From NCBI GenBank assembly GCA_946183755.1, contig CAMHCZ010000083.1, positions 1 to 8,291 of the forward strand: DNA of 8,291 nt. Reading direction: 5' to 3'. The position numbers and the translations under genes were made by a program. The notes below the pieces were generated by a model. The model saw only the letters and a list, made by a program, of their open reading frames with translations. It ran no database searches and was not told the origin of the DNA. The stretch comes from an uncultured bacterium. Its GTDB lineage: Bacteria > Bacteroidota > Bacteroidia > Bacteroidales > Paludibacteraceae. Shown here one piece after another: positions 1 through 6,540 of this stretch (within the stretch, counting starts at the first letter, position 1; each line of letters starts with the position of its first letter).

Positions 1-30
1 AAAAGGATGGCGAAGTCGCCATCCTTTTTT
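1..30 (-). terminator. Rho-independent terminator closing the exbB-exbD operon
   Basis: AAAAGGATGGCG (1-12) pairs perfectly with CGCCATCCTTTT (17-28) across a four-base loop. It lies 18 bases beyond the stop codon of the last exbD gene. The minus-strand RNA would end in a U-run that continues past the window edge. On the plus strand a run of six T also follows, so the element may serve a convergent gene outside the window too. Confidence 0.85.
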
Positions 31-48
31 ATGCTATTTCCGCTTTTA

Positions 49-525
49 TTAGTAAGACGCTTTCATGCGCTCGCTAGCAGAGTAGTTTATCTTAAGTGCG
101 TATGCACGTCTGAGAGACTGCTTGATGTCGGTTATGATACCCATCTTTGTCTCTTTGTCAGCCTTTATCGACACTATCATCTGGCTTTGGTCAGATTCCT
201 TCATGGAGCTTCTTTCTTGCGAAATGTACTCCTCAAGCTGGCTGATGTCGGCGAAAGAGTCGTCCAACTGAAGACGTGTCTCGTTTCCGAACTGGCCAAC
301 AAGGTGCTGAAGCGGTTTTCCAACATAAACATACTTCACCAGAGATTTTTTCTCCAGTTTGGTAAGCTCTGTAGCCTCAGGGACTCTGATGCTAACCATG
401 TATGTGACCTCCTTCATGGATGTTGTCGCCATGAAGAAGAACAGAAGCATGAAGATAATGTCAGGCAGTGATGCTGTACTGATTTCAGGAAGCTCCTTGC
501 TTCCGTTTTTTCTAAATCTTGCCAT
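49..525 (-). CDS. ExbD/TolR-family biopolymer transport protein (second ExbD)
   Basis: This 158-residue protein has the ExbD/TolR layout: a short basic cytoplasmic N-terminus, one membrane helix at about residues 20-37, and a periplasmic domain. Asp22 in SLPDIIF sits where the family's proton-carrying membrane aspartate lies. The C-terminal stretch around residues 116-148 (MIVSIKADKET...) matches the family's conserved periplasmic fold. By family knowledge it works with ExbB/TolQ to turn the proton gradient into force on a TonB- or TolA-like partner. Its ATG overlaps the stop codon of the preceding exbD by one base (TAATG), and a GGAGGA motif lies eight bases upstream, so translational coupling is likely. 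It is clearly diverged from its neighbour and lacks that protein's proline-rich segment. The exact energised partner cannot be told from this window. Confidence 0.93.
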   Translation of the reverse strand: MARFRKNGSKELPEISTASLPDIIFMLLFFFMATTSMKEVTYMVSIRVPEATELTKLEKKSLVKYVYVGKPLQHLVGQFGNETRLQLDDSFADISQLEEYISQERSSMKESDQSQMIVSIKADKETKMGIITDIKQSLRRAYALKINYSASERMKASY

Positions 526-1109
526 TATTTCTGTCCTCCGTAGTTTTTAGGTTCAGCTTCAGATATCTTCTGAGGATAAACTTTGTTTATAGCGTCCTGT
601 TGCTCTTCTGTGCAAGCTGTGTAGTGCACTCCGAACTTCTCAATCGCAAGCGATTCACGCAGCTCGTTGTACGCTGCAACTAACTCATTCTGTACCTCAA
701 GATATGCTTGGTAGTCAGTACCACGGTCATTTTGCAATGAAATAACGTGCTCTTTTGTTACATTGATGTTTCCAATCAATGGTATGTTGACTGGAGTCAA
801 TGCAGGCAGAGTTGGGTCGTTATTTGGGTTCTGTATGAAGTTTTTAGCTTTTTCCTTGAGATCCCTGATGTTGACCATTTGTCCTTGCGCCATGATTTGG
901 TTGTTGCTGTTGATCAGAACAACGAAAACATTACGCTTGTTGACTTCAACATCTGGCTGTTCTGCTCCTGGTGGAAGTGGTGGCGGAAGCTTTCTGGACA
1001 ATCCGCTGTTCACGTCCATAGAAGTAGTCACAAGAAAGAATATGAGCAGCAGGAACGAGATATCGGCCATTGAACTTGCGTTAATGCCTGGTGTTTTCCT
1101 TTTTGCCAT
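525..1109 (-). CDS. ExbD/TolR-family biopolymer transport protein (first ExbD, long form)
   Basis: At 194 residues this is longer than the roughly 140 residues usual for ExbD. The N-terminus MAKRKTPGINASSMADISF leads into a single membrane helix at about 16-31, with Asp16 in the position of the family's essential membrane aspartate. After the membrane comes a proline-rich stretch (LPPPLPPG, 41-48), then a beta-rich segment (59-80). An apparent insertion with several prolines follows at about 94-120. The conserved ExbD C-terminal helix/strand part (121-160) ends in a tail with one cysteine (Cys166). It should sit in the inner membrane with ExbB, its bulk in the periplasm. It lies 57 bases after the four-helix protein gene and overlaps the next exbD. 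The family call is secure; the role of the insertion and tail is unknown. Confidence 0.93.
   Translation of the reverse strand: MAKRKTPGINASSMADISFLLLIFFLVTTSMDVNSGLSRKLPPPLPPGAEQPDVEVNKRNVFVVLINSNNQIMAQGQMVNIRDLKEKAKNFIQNPNNDPTLPALTPVNIPLIGNINVTKEHVISLQNDRGTDYQAYLEVQNELVAAYNELRESLAIEKFGVHYTACTEEQQDAINKVYPQKISEAEPKNYGGQK
534..539 (-). promoter_or_regulatory. Shine-Dalgarno-like site of second exbD
   Basis: The minus strand reads GGAGGA here, inside the last codons of the upstream exbD and eight bases before the ATG at 525. Bacteroidetes genes often lack such sites, and together with the TAATG overlap this supports coupled re-initiation. Confidence 0.5.
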
Positions 1110-1133
1110 GTTTTTTAATCCTCTTTTTATTAT

Positions 1134-1163
1134 TTGTTAGCGCAGGAAATCCCGCGCTAACAA
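1134..1163 (-). other. Intercistronic RNA hairpin between membrane-protein gene and exbD
   Basis: TTGTTAGCGC (1134-1143) is an exact inverted repeat of GCGCTAACAA (1154-1163). Inside it, 1144-1146 can pair with 1151-1153, leaving a four-base loop. On the minus-strand RNA the pair 1144/1153 is a U·G wobble, giving an unbroken 13-pair stem; on the plus strand it is an A·C mismatch. It starts three bases after the stop codon at 1167. No U-run follows, so it is more likely an mRNA stability or processing element, or a partial attenuator, than a full terminator. Confidence 0.7.
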
Positions 1164-1166
1164 TGA

Positions 1167-1634
1167 TTACTTTTTGATTATCTTATAGATGTATGAGCCA
1201 ACAATCGCCAATGCTGCGATTACGACTAATGTATATACTGTGTACAGACACATGTCGGTGAACTGTGCCCAGAATCCAACGTTGTCTGTGCCTTCGTATC
1301 CTATGATATCCATCTTCTCCGAACTACCGATGAAGAATGTGATAATGAGCAGTACAACAAGAGCTGCAGCTGTCAGAAGAGACTTGATGGCAGCCTGCTT
1401 GTCAGTCTTGAACTTTATCGCATACTGTAGAGCGACAGAAGCTACTGTGCATAATGCAACACAGCCCAAAAGGATATATACCCAGTAAAGCAGTGGGTTT
1501 GTCAGTGTTGGCACTGGGAGCGCATCGCCGGCTACATCTATTGTCTCGTCTCCTGTCATCAGGTAGAAGCAGAGCATCAAGATGAATGACAATGCCATTA
1601 AGCCCCAAAGTGCGTATTTTGATATTTTCTGCAT
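1167..1634 (-). CDS. Four-helix membrane protein of unknown function in the exbB-exbD operon
   Basis: This 155-residue protein is mostly hydrophobic, with likely membrane helices at about 9-26, 47-70, 84-103 and 126-151. A polar loop (27-45) lies between helices one and two, and another (104-125) between three and four. The end is lysine-rich (IYKIIKK). No enzyme motif is visible. It sits between exbB and the two exbD genes with gaps of 50 and 57 bases on the same strand, so it is almost certainly co-transcribed with them. From memory, an uncharacterised membrane protein in this position is common in Bacteroidales Exb-type operons. An accessory or assembly role for the proton channel is inferred from position only. 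The start codon is the first ATG of the frame in the gap after exbB. Confidence 0.85.
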   Translation of the reverse strand: MQKISKYALWGLMALSFILMLCFYLMTGDETIDVAGDALPVPTLTNPLLYWVYILLGCVALCTVASVALQYAIKFKTDKQAAIKSLLTAAALVVLLIITFFIGSSEKMDIIGYEGTDNVGFWAQFTDMCLYTVYTLVVIAALAIVGSYIYKIIKK

Positions 1635-1684
1635 AATGTTATTTTTAAAGGTTCTATTTAATCGCTTATTTTCAAGGGGTTGTA

Positions 1685-2491
1685 TTAAGCCTTGTGCTCC
1701 TTGTTGTATTTAACAACAATGTCAAGCAATGAAATAGAAGAATCCTCCATGTCGTTTGTCAGACCTTCGATCTTAGAAAGGATGAAGTTGTAGAATACTT
1801 GAAGGATGATAGCAACGATAAGACCTGTTACAGTTGTCAACAGAGCGACCTTGATACCACCTGCAACTACTGTAGCAGAGATATCACCTACCTGCTGGAT
1901 CTTGTCGAATGCCTGGATCATACCGATAACTGTACCCATGAATCCCAACATAGGAGCCAAACCGATGAAAAGACCAATCCAAGAGAGGTTCTTCTCCAGG
2001 AGGCCAGCCTGTACGCTACCGTAAGAAGTGATAGTCTTCTCTACAACGTCGATACCCTCGTCGTAACGTGAAAGACCCTGGTAGAAGATAGAAGCTACAG
2101 GTCCGCGAGTGTTGCGGCAAACCTCAAGTGCCTTCTCTACACCACCTTCGTTGATAGCCTTCTCTACGTCAGCAAGAAGCTTCTTAGTGTCAGCTGAAGC
2201 AAGGCTCAGGTATATAATTCTCTCGATTGCAAGTGCAAGACCGAAGATCAAGCAGAATGCAACAGATGCCATGAAGCCAGCACCACCCTCGATGAACTTC
2301 TGCTTCAGAACCTTGTGGATTCCGCCTTCTTCTTCAACATCAGCTGCGTCAGCTGCAGTTTCGTCTGCAGTAGCTGCGGCAGAGTCGACTTGAGCTGTCT
2401 CAGCAACTGCTGCTGAGTCTTGAGCTGCAACGTTTGACATACCAAGGGTGAAAAGACCCAATACGGCAATGATTGCGATTACTTTTTTCAT
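1685..2491 (-). CDS. exbB: MotA/TolQ/ExbB-family proton channel protein
   Basis: The 268-residue protein starts with a cleavable-looking signal peptide (MKKVIAIIAVLGLFTLG..., likely cut near VAA/QDS at 23). A low-complexity Ala/Asp/Glu-rich segment follows to about residue 57. Three membrane helices come next at about 72-95, 169-192 and 213-237, the usual ExbB topology. LGFMGTVIGMI (182-192) and ALLTTVTGLIVAI (216-228) match the conserved pore-lining segments of the family, including the threonines facing the ExbD aspartate. By family knowledge five such subunits surround an ExbD dimer in the inner membrane and use proton flow to drive a TonB-type partner. It is the first gene of a four-gene minus-strand operon. 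TolQ or an ExbB serving another transducer cannot be excluded, since no tonB, tolA or tolB lies in the window. Confidence 0.93.
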   Translation of the reverse strand: MKKVIAIIAVLGLFTLGMSNVAAQDSAAVAETAQVDSAAATADETAADAADVEEEGGIHKVLKQKFIEGGAGFMASVAFCLIFGLALAIERIIYLSLASADTKKLLADVEKAINEGGVEKALEVCRNTRGPVASIFYQGLSRYDEGIDVVEKTITSYGSVQAGLLEKNLSWIGLFIGLAPMLGFMGTVIGMIQAFDKIQQVGDISATVVAGGIKVALLTTVTGLIVAIILQVFYNFILSKIEGLTNDMEDSSISLLDIVVKYNKEHKA

Positions 2492-2798
2492 TTTACTTTT
2501 TAGTGTTTAGATTAATAAATAATTATTTCTGTTTTACTGTTTTCCCCTTTCGCAAATAGGCGCTATTCGCGGAAAGAAGTGGCTTTTGACCATATTGCTC
2601 TTCGGCTGCAAAACACGCATTTCATTTGTGTCATTCAGTCCGTCTGAGCATCTCTCCTTGCTGCTCGCACTATAATGCAAAATGCGCGACTAAATTACGA
2701 AAAAAAGATAATAATGAATGCTTGTGGGTGCATTTAATGCCATCTTTTTGTAAAAAAATTGCAATTGCCTTAACGGCCTTTTATTGAAACACGATGCC
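2492..2798 (-). promoter_or_regulatory. Leader/intergenic region upstream of the exbB operon
   Basis: These 307 bases hold no convincing gene. On the minus strand, TATCTTTT (2710-2703) is one base from the Bacteroidetes TAnnTTTG element and would give a leader of about 200 bases. No good -33 TTTG is visible at the right distance. The leader would contain the hairpin at 2551-2571 and a six-codon reading frame (2651-2631) with AAGGAG just before its ATG. No clear terminator for the tatD gene is visible at its right end, so read-through from tatD is possible. Confidence 0.35.
2551..2571 (-). other. Leader hairpin upstream of exbB
   Basis: CGCAAATAG (2551-2559) and CTATTCGCG (2563-2571) form a nine-pair stem with a three-base loop. 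The one non-Watson-Crick position is a G·U pair in minus-strand RNA but an A·C mismatch in plus-strand RNA, which suggests it acts in the exbB leader transcript. No U-run follows, so it is not a standard terminator. Confidence 0.5.
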
Positions 2799-3566
2799 TT
2801 ATAGTTTGATTTTTAGTAAGTTCACTGCGTTGTCCGTGGTTTTCTGCGCGACTTCCTCAATGCTTAAATCGTAGATTTTTGAAAGTGTCGCAGCGACTTC
2901 TGTGATGTATGAAGGCTCGTTTCTTTTACCTCTGTGTGGCGTGGGTGCCAGATATGGCGCATCTGTCTCTAACACAATGTGTTTGATGTCTATGTTTTTC
3001 AAAACGTCTGGTAGAGCCGATTTCTTGAATGTCACGATTCCGCCTATTCCTAGCAGAAAATAGCCTAACGATAGTATTTCCTCGGCTTCTTCTGTTGTAC
3101 CGCCAAAACAATGGAAAATTCCTTTTCTGCAACGACTGTGTTTCACTGCGTTTATGGCTTCTCTGAATGAATTTCGGCTGTGTATGAGCACTGGGAGCGA
3201 AAGCTCTGCCGCCCAGTCCAGTTGCATCTCGAAGGCTTCTGTCTGCTCGCGTTCGAACTCCTTGTCCCAGTAAAGGTCCATGCCGATTTCGCCGATGGCT
3301 TTGTACTCGCCTCCGAATAGTTCCGTCTTTATGGTTTCCAAATCCGACCGGTAGTTTGCGTTGACTTCGGTAGGGTGCAGCCCCATGGCAGGGATGAACG
3401 TGTCTTCGTCGGACTTGGCGAGGTCCTTCAGCCGTCCTATTGATTCGGTGTTTATGTTCGGCAGCACCATTTTGCTGACGCCGGCGTCTTTTGCTCGTTG
3501 TATTACGCTGTCCCTGTCTTCGTCGAATTCTTTTTCGAAAATATGTGTGTGGGTGTCTATTATCAT
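2799..3566 (-). CDS. TatD-family metal-dependent hydrolase (putative DNase)
   Basis: The 255-residue protein has the full set of TatD metal-site motifs on a TIM-barrel amidohydrolase frame. These are THTH (His6, His8) near the N-terminus, IGEIGMD with Glu93, LPVLIHSR with His129, IFHCFGG with His152, and VLETDAPYL with Asp202. GLHP (His64) is also typical. Length matches the family's usual 250-265 residues. TatD/YcfH proteins are cytoplasmic metal-dependent hydrolases; E. coli TatD shows 3'-5' exonuclease activity, while the substrate of most homologues is unsettled. The start is the ATG giving MIIDTHTH, the normal N-terminus. A terminator-like hairpin lies 25 bases upstream and no promoter box is visible in that gap, so transcription may come by read-through from the DUF1573 genes or from a promoter inside them. 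Confidence 0.95.
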   Translation of the reverse strand: MIIDTHTHIFEKEFDEDRDSVIQRAKDAGVSKMVLPNINTESIGRLKDLAKSDEDTFIPAMGLHPTEVNANYRSDLETIKTELFGGEYKAIGEIGMDLYWDKEFEREQTEAFEMQLDWAAELSLPVLIHSRNSFREAINAVKHSRCRKGIFHCFGGTTEEAEEILSLGYFLLGIGGIVTFKKSALPDVLKNIDIKHIVLETDAPYLAPTPHRGKRNEPSYITEVAATLSKIYDLSIEEVAQKTTDNAVNLLKIKL

Positions 3567-3591
3567 AGTTCGGATGAAATGAAAACAACAA

Positions 3592-3613
3592 ACGCGGAGT
3601 ATATTCTCCGCGT
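3592..3613 (-). terminator. Terminator-like hairpin between DUF1573 gene and tatD
   Basis: ACGCGGAG (3592-3599) pairs perfectly with CTCCGCGT (3606-3613) around a six-base AT loop. In the minus-strand direction it is followed by TTTGTTGTTTT, a broken U-tract. It lies 25 bases after the stop of the long DUF1573 gene and 25 bases before the tatD start, so it may be a partial terminator that lowers tatD expression. Confidence 0.6.
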
Positions 3614-3638
3614 CTGCATGTCTATCTTTTTAGTAATG

Positions 3639-4706
3639 CTATTTAGCGTTGTAGTTTACTTGTATGTTCTTGATTGTGTGGACAGGGTCGTTGGTGATGA
3701 GTTTCACATTGCCGGAGATGTTAGTGACTTTTCCGACGTTGTTTGTGATTGTCACTTGCAGCTTGGCAGTCTTGCCTGCGTCGATTTTCTTTGGCGCTTT
3801 CACTTCGATGCCGTTGCCTGTCGTCACCACAGCTTTGCGAATCAGAAGACTTGACTTTCCTTCGTTCTTTATCTCGATGTACTTCTTCACCTTTTTGCCA
3901 GCAGCCACGTCTCCAATGTTTGCCACGTTCTCAGCGACGATGATAGGAGCGTTGGCTCTCTGCTCGTTTGTGAACTTCTCTATGATATTCGCTTTTGATC
4001 TGATGACCTGCTTCTGGCTGTTCTTGTCGGTTACGAATGTCAGTTCGTTGTTTACATCGCCCCAGTCGTTGATTTTCGTAGCGTCAAAAGTGATAGTCAT
4101 GTTGGTCCATTCGTTGGCATTCAGCTTTTTAGGCTCTGCGCTTATGTGCTTAGGCAGGTTTACGAATGTCAATGTCACAGGCTCGTTCAGCTTATTTGCT
4201 ATGGCGAATGTTGCCGACTTGTTGCTGCTGTTGGTGACGTCTCCGAAGTTCACCATGTCGCTTTTTAATCTAATGTCACCTTTTTCTATTGGATATACGT
4301 TCTCGATTTTCTGACCCTTAGGTGTCACTGTTCCCTTGATAGTGATGACCTTACGAGGCGCGTTGCTGCTTACTGTGACAGTCTTGGTGAAGGCTCCAGG
4401 ACGTCCTGCGGTAGAGTATTTTACCAGAATTGTTCCCTTGCCTCCAGGAGCTACAGGCTCGCGCGACCATTGTGGAGTTGTGCATCCGCATGAGGCCTTG
4501 ACTGAACTTAGCACGAGCGGCTCGTTTCCTGTATTTGTGAATGAGAATACATGCGATACAGAGTTTGACTCTTCTTTTACAACTCCGAAGTCGAAGGTGT
4601 TCTCGTCGAATGTAATCTCAGGTCTCTTGTCGCTTTGAGGATTCTGCGCAGAAAGTGACAAACAACAGAGTGCTGCTATCGCAGTTGATATGATTTTGTT
4701 CGTCAT
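3639..4706 (-). CDS. Exported DUF1573 protein with three Ig-like (ASH-type) repeats
   Basis: A hydrophobic signal peptide (residues 1-20, likely cut at LSLSA/QNP) precedes a 355-residue protein. The first domain (about 30-128) is a clear DUF1573 unit: TFDFG near 37-41, ASCGCTTP with Cys73 and Cys75, EPVAPGGKG, AGRPGAFTKTVTV, and a closing IKGTVTPK. Two more beta-rich repeats follow, each opening with a related phrase: VNFGDV at 152-157 and ANIGDV at 262-267, followed by ...FAIAN and ...YIEIKN strands. These later repeats lack the CGC motif. The fold resembles the ASH/MSP-like immunoglobulin group; the molecular role is not known and a structural or binding role in the envelope is inference. 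Cys14-Cys15 lie in the signal region but do not form a good lipobox. It follows a shorter DUF1573 gene by 23 bases and is surely co-transcribed with it. Confidence 0.9.
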   Translation of the reverse strand: MTNKIISTAIAALCCLSLSAQNPQSDKRPEITFDENTFDFGVVKEESNSVSHVFSFTNTGNEPLVLSSVKASCGCTTPQWSREPVAPGGKGTILVKYSTAGRPGAFTKTVTVSSNAPRKVITIKGTVTPKGQKIENVYPIEKGDIRLKSDMVNFGDVTNSSNKSATFAIANKLNEPVTLTFVNLPKHISAEPKKLNANEWTNMTITFDATKINDWGDVNNELTFVTDKNSQKQVIRSKANIIEKFTNEQRANAPIIVAENVANIGDVAAGKKVKKYIEIKNEGKSSLLIRKAVVTTGNGIEVKAPKKIDAGKTAKLQVTITNNVGKVTNISGNVKLITNDPVHTIKNIQVNYNAK

Positions 4707-4729
4707 GTTTATGATTATTTAATGTGTTA

Positions 4730-5113
4730 TTATTTCTTCTTTGGTTTTGGTGTGACCTCACCCTTTATGCTCAAAACAACTTTTTTGCTTGCGTTGCTGT
4801 TCACTGTGATGGTCTTCTTGAAAGGACCTGGACGTCCGGCAGGGTTGTAGGTTACTTTCACCTCTCCGTTCTCGCCTGGAGCGATAGGCTCTTTTGTGTA
4901 TTCACGTGCGGTGCATCCGCATGATGTTTCTACCTGTGTTATGATTAATGGCGCATCGCCAGTGTTTTTCACGTCGAAAATATAAGTCACTTTGCCGTCG
5001 CCTTCATTTATTTTACCGAAGTCGTGAGACTCCTTGGCGAACTTGGCTTGTGGTCCAGCAAAGACCATTGCGGTCAGTGCGGCTAAAACTGAAAGAGATA
5101 ATAGCTTTTTCAT
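4730..5113 (-). CDS. Exported single-domain DUF1573 protein
   Basis: The 127-residue protein has a signal peptide (MKKLLSLSVLAALTAMVFA, cut near residue 19/20) and then one DUF1573 domain. This holds SHDFGKI (29-35), FDVKNTGDAPL, TSCGCTA with Cys65 and Cys67, EPIAPGENG, NPAGRPGPFKKTITV and a closing IKGEVTPK. The tail is basic (KPKKK). It closely resembles the first domain of the next gene, so the pair probably arose by duplication. It is the first gene of the DUF1573 transcription unit, with a TAnnTTTG promoter box about 36 bases upstream of the ATG. Export to the periplasm or beyond is predicted; the function of the domain is unknown. Confidence 0.92.
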   Translation of the reverse strand: MKKLLSLSVLAALTAMVFAGPQAKFAKESHDFGKINEGDGKVTYIFDVKNTGDAPLIITQVETSCGCTAREYTKEPIAPGENGEVKVTYNPAGRPGPFKKTITVNSNASKKVVLSIKGEVTPKPKKK

Positions 5114-5148
5114 GTCTTGTCTTGTTTTTAGTTTGTGTAAAACAATCG

Positions 5149-5156
5149 CAAATGTA
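5149..5156 (-). promoter_or_regulatory. Bacteroidetes-type -7 promoter box for the DUF1573 genes
   Basis: The minus strand reads TACATTTG, an exact TAnnTTTG match, 35 bases before the ATG at 5113. A TTTG lies at 5183-5180, 23 bases further upstream, slightly longer than the usual spacing to the -33 element. Confidence 0.65.
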
Positions 5157-5229
5157 TGTATTTAATTTGATGCAATGAACAAAAAAGTTTAAAGACATCC
5201 ATCCATATACATAATTTTAATATAAACCT

Positions 5230-5237
5230 TACCTTTG
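5230..5237 (+). promoter_or_regulatory. Bacteroidetes-type -7 promoter box for the M20 peptidase gene
   Basis: TACCTTTG matches TAnnTTTG exactly and lies 20 bases before the ATG at 5258, implying a very short leader. No TTTG is seen at the -33 position. It sits back to back with the DUF1573 promoter. Confidence 0.7.
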
Positions 5238-5257
5238 TAGAAAAGGTATAAGCAAGT

Positions 5258-6469
5258 ATGCAAAAACGTTGCCAGATGATGTTAGACAAGGCTTTGTTTA
5301 GAAGAAAAGTATCTGAGGTGCAGGATTATGTAAAGGATATTTACCGTGAATTGCACCAATGCCCGGATTTGTCATTTGAGGAAAAAGAAACTGCCGAGGT
5401 CATAAAGCGTGAGCTGGACAAGATGGGAGTGGAGCATAGAGACAATATCGGTGGTTATGGGGTGCTTGCTGTCGTTAAATGCAAAAACCCGGAATCGAGA
5501 TGCATAGCTCTGAGGGCGGATATGGACGCGCTGCCGATAGAGGAGGAGACGGGGCTGCCGTTCTCGTCGAAGAGAAAAGGCGTGATGCATGCGTGCGGTC
5601 ATGATTCGCACATGGCGACATTGCTTGGCATAATAAAAGTGCTGCAGCAATACAAGGAAACGCTTAGCGGAACGCTTTTGTTCGTTTTTCAGCCAGGTGA
5701 GGAGAAGGACCCGGGCGGCGCAAGCCTGATGCTGAAGGACGGTGTATTTAAGGATTATAAGCCGCAGGTCGTTTTAGGGCAGCACTCTTCGGCCGACCAT
5801 AAGGTGGGCGACGTAGTTTTCGCGCCAGGCATCGTGATGTCCTCGGCCGACGAGATACATTTGACAATATCAGGCAATGGCGGTCATGGCGCTATGCCGC
5901 ATTTGCTGAATGACACTGTGTTGTGCGCGTCGCAGATCGTCGTGTCGCTGCAGCAGGTGTCGTCAAGATTAGCCAATCCGTTCTCGCCTACGGTGGTCAC
6001 TATCGGACGGTTCATAGCCGATGGCGCAATGAACATAATCCCCGATAAGGTCTATCTAGCCGGCACGATAAGAACTATGGACGAGAAATGGCGCGAGGAG
6101 GCCAAGGCTGCAGTGAGAAAAATCGCAGAGGAAACCGCGGCTGCGTACGGATGCAAGTGCGAGATGAAAAAACTGAACGGTTATCCCGCTGTGCTGAATG
6201 ACGAAAAAGTGACTGCCGAGATGAAGGAGTACGCCAAGGAAATAGTTGGCGAGGAGCATGTGGGCGATATGCCGAAGAAAATGACAAGCGAGGATTTCGC
6301 GTTCTATACAAAGGAATACCCATGTTGCTTCTTCAGATTCGGAGTCAGAGGAAGTGCGAATCCAGACTGCGGAGGACAGCACACTCCGACATTCAAGATA
6401 GACGAGAGCGCCTTTGTGACGTCGGTCGAGGTCATGGGCTGGCTGGCTGCCAGATATATGAGCAAGTGA
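5258..6469 (+). CDS. M20-family amidohydrolase (N-acyl amino acid / IAA-amino acid hydrolase type)
   Basis: The 403-residue protein carries the M20D metal-site motifs in order: RADMDALPI (86-94), HACGHDSH with Cys113 and His115, QPGEE with Glu148 and Glu149, His176 in GQHSS, the dimerisation-domain motif GGHGAMPH (208-215), MTSEDFAFY (342-350) and GGQHTPTF with His375. Length fits the family's 380-410. The family contains cytoplasmic dinuclear-metal enzymes that release amino acids from N-acyl or short peptide-like amides; the exact substrate cannot be read from sequence. No signal peptide is present. The ATG at 5258 is the first after the promoter box; in-frame ATGs at 5276 and 5279 would also leave the conserved domain intact. 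An Lrp-type regulator follows 71 bases later with its own promoter box. Confidence 0.95.
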   Translation: MQKRCQMMLDKALFRRKVSEVQDYVKDIYRELHQCPDLSFEEKETAEVIKRELDKMGVEHRDNIGGYGVLAVVKCKNPESRCIALRADMDALPIEEETGLPFSSKRKGVMHACGHDSHMATLLGIIKVLQQYKETLSGTLLFVFQPGEEKDPGGASLMLKDGVFKDYKPQVVLGQHSSADHKVGDVVFAPGIVMSSADEIHLTISGNGGHGAMPHLLNDTVLCASQIVVSLQQVSSRLANPFSPTVVTIGRFIADGAMNIIPDKVYLAGTIRTMDEKWREEAKAAVRKIAEETAAAYGCKCEMKKLNGYPAVLNDEKVTAEMKEYAKEIVGEEHVGDMPKKMTSEDFAFYTKEYPCCFFRFGVRGSANPDCGGQHTPTFKIDESAFVTSVEVMGWLAARYMSK

Positions 6470-6488
6470 TGCGAGCCCTCTTTTTAAG

Positions 6489-6519
6489 TTGATTTTTTGA
6501 AGCCTGTTTTATATATTTG
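6489..6519 (+). promoter_or_regulatory. Promoter of the Lrp-family gene
   Basis: TATATTTG (6512-6519) is an exact TAnnTTTG match 21 bases before the ATG at 6541. A TTG at 6489-6491 lies 20 bases upstream, a fitting distance for the -33 element. Confidence 0.65.
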
Positions 6520-6540
6520 TCATAATTTAAATGATTGCCT

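Noticed and set aside
2926..3591. A 221-codon minus-strand frame overlapping tatD in another frame
   Set aside because: The tatD frame carries all metal-site motifs; this product is Arg/His-rich low-complexity text typical of an out-of-frame reading.
3664..4314. A long plus-strand open frame (216 codons) opposite the three-repeat DUF1573 gene
   Set aside because: It is antisense to a gene with clear domain motifs and signal peptide; its hydrophobic product reflects the complement of the real codons.
6535..6540. TTG at 6535 as the start of the Lrp-family gene
   Set aside because: It adds only two residues; the ATG at 6541 gives the normal family N-terminus and is well placed after the promoter box.
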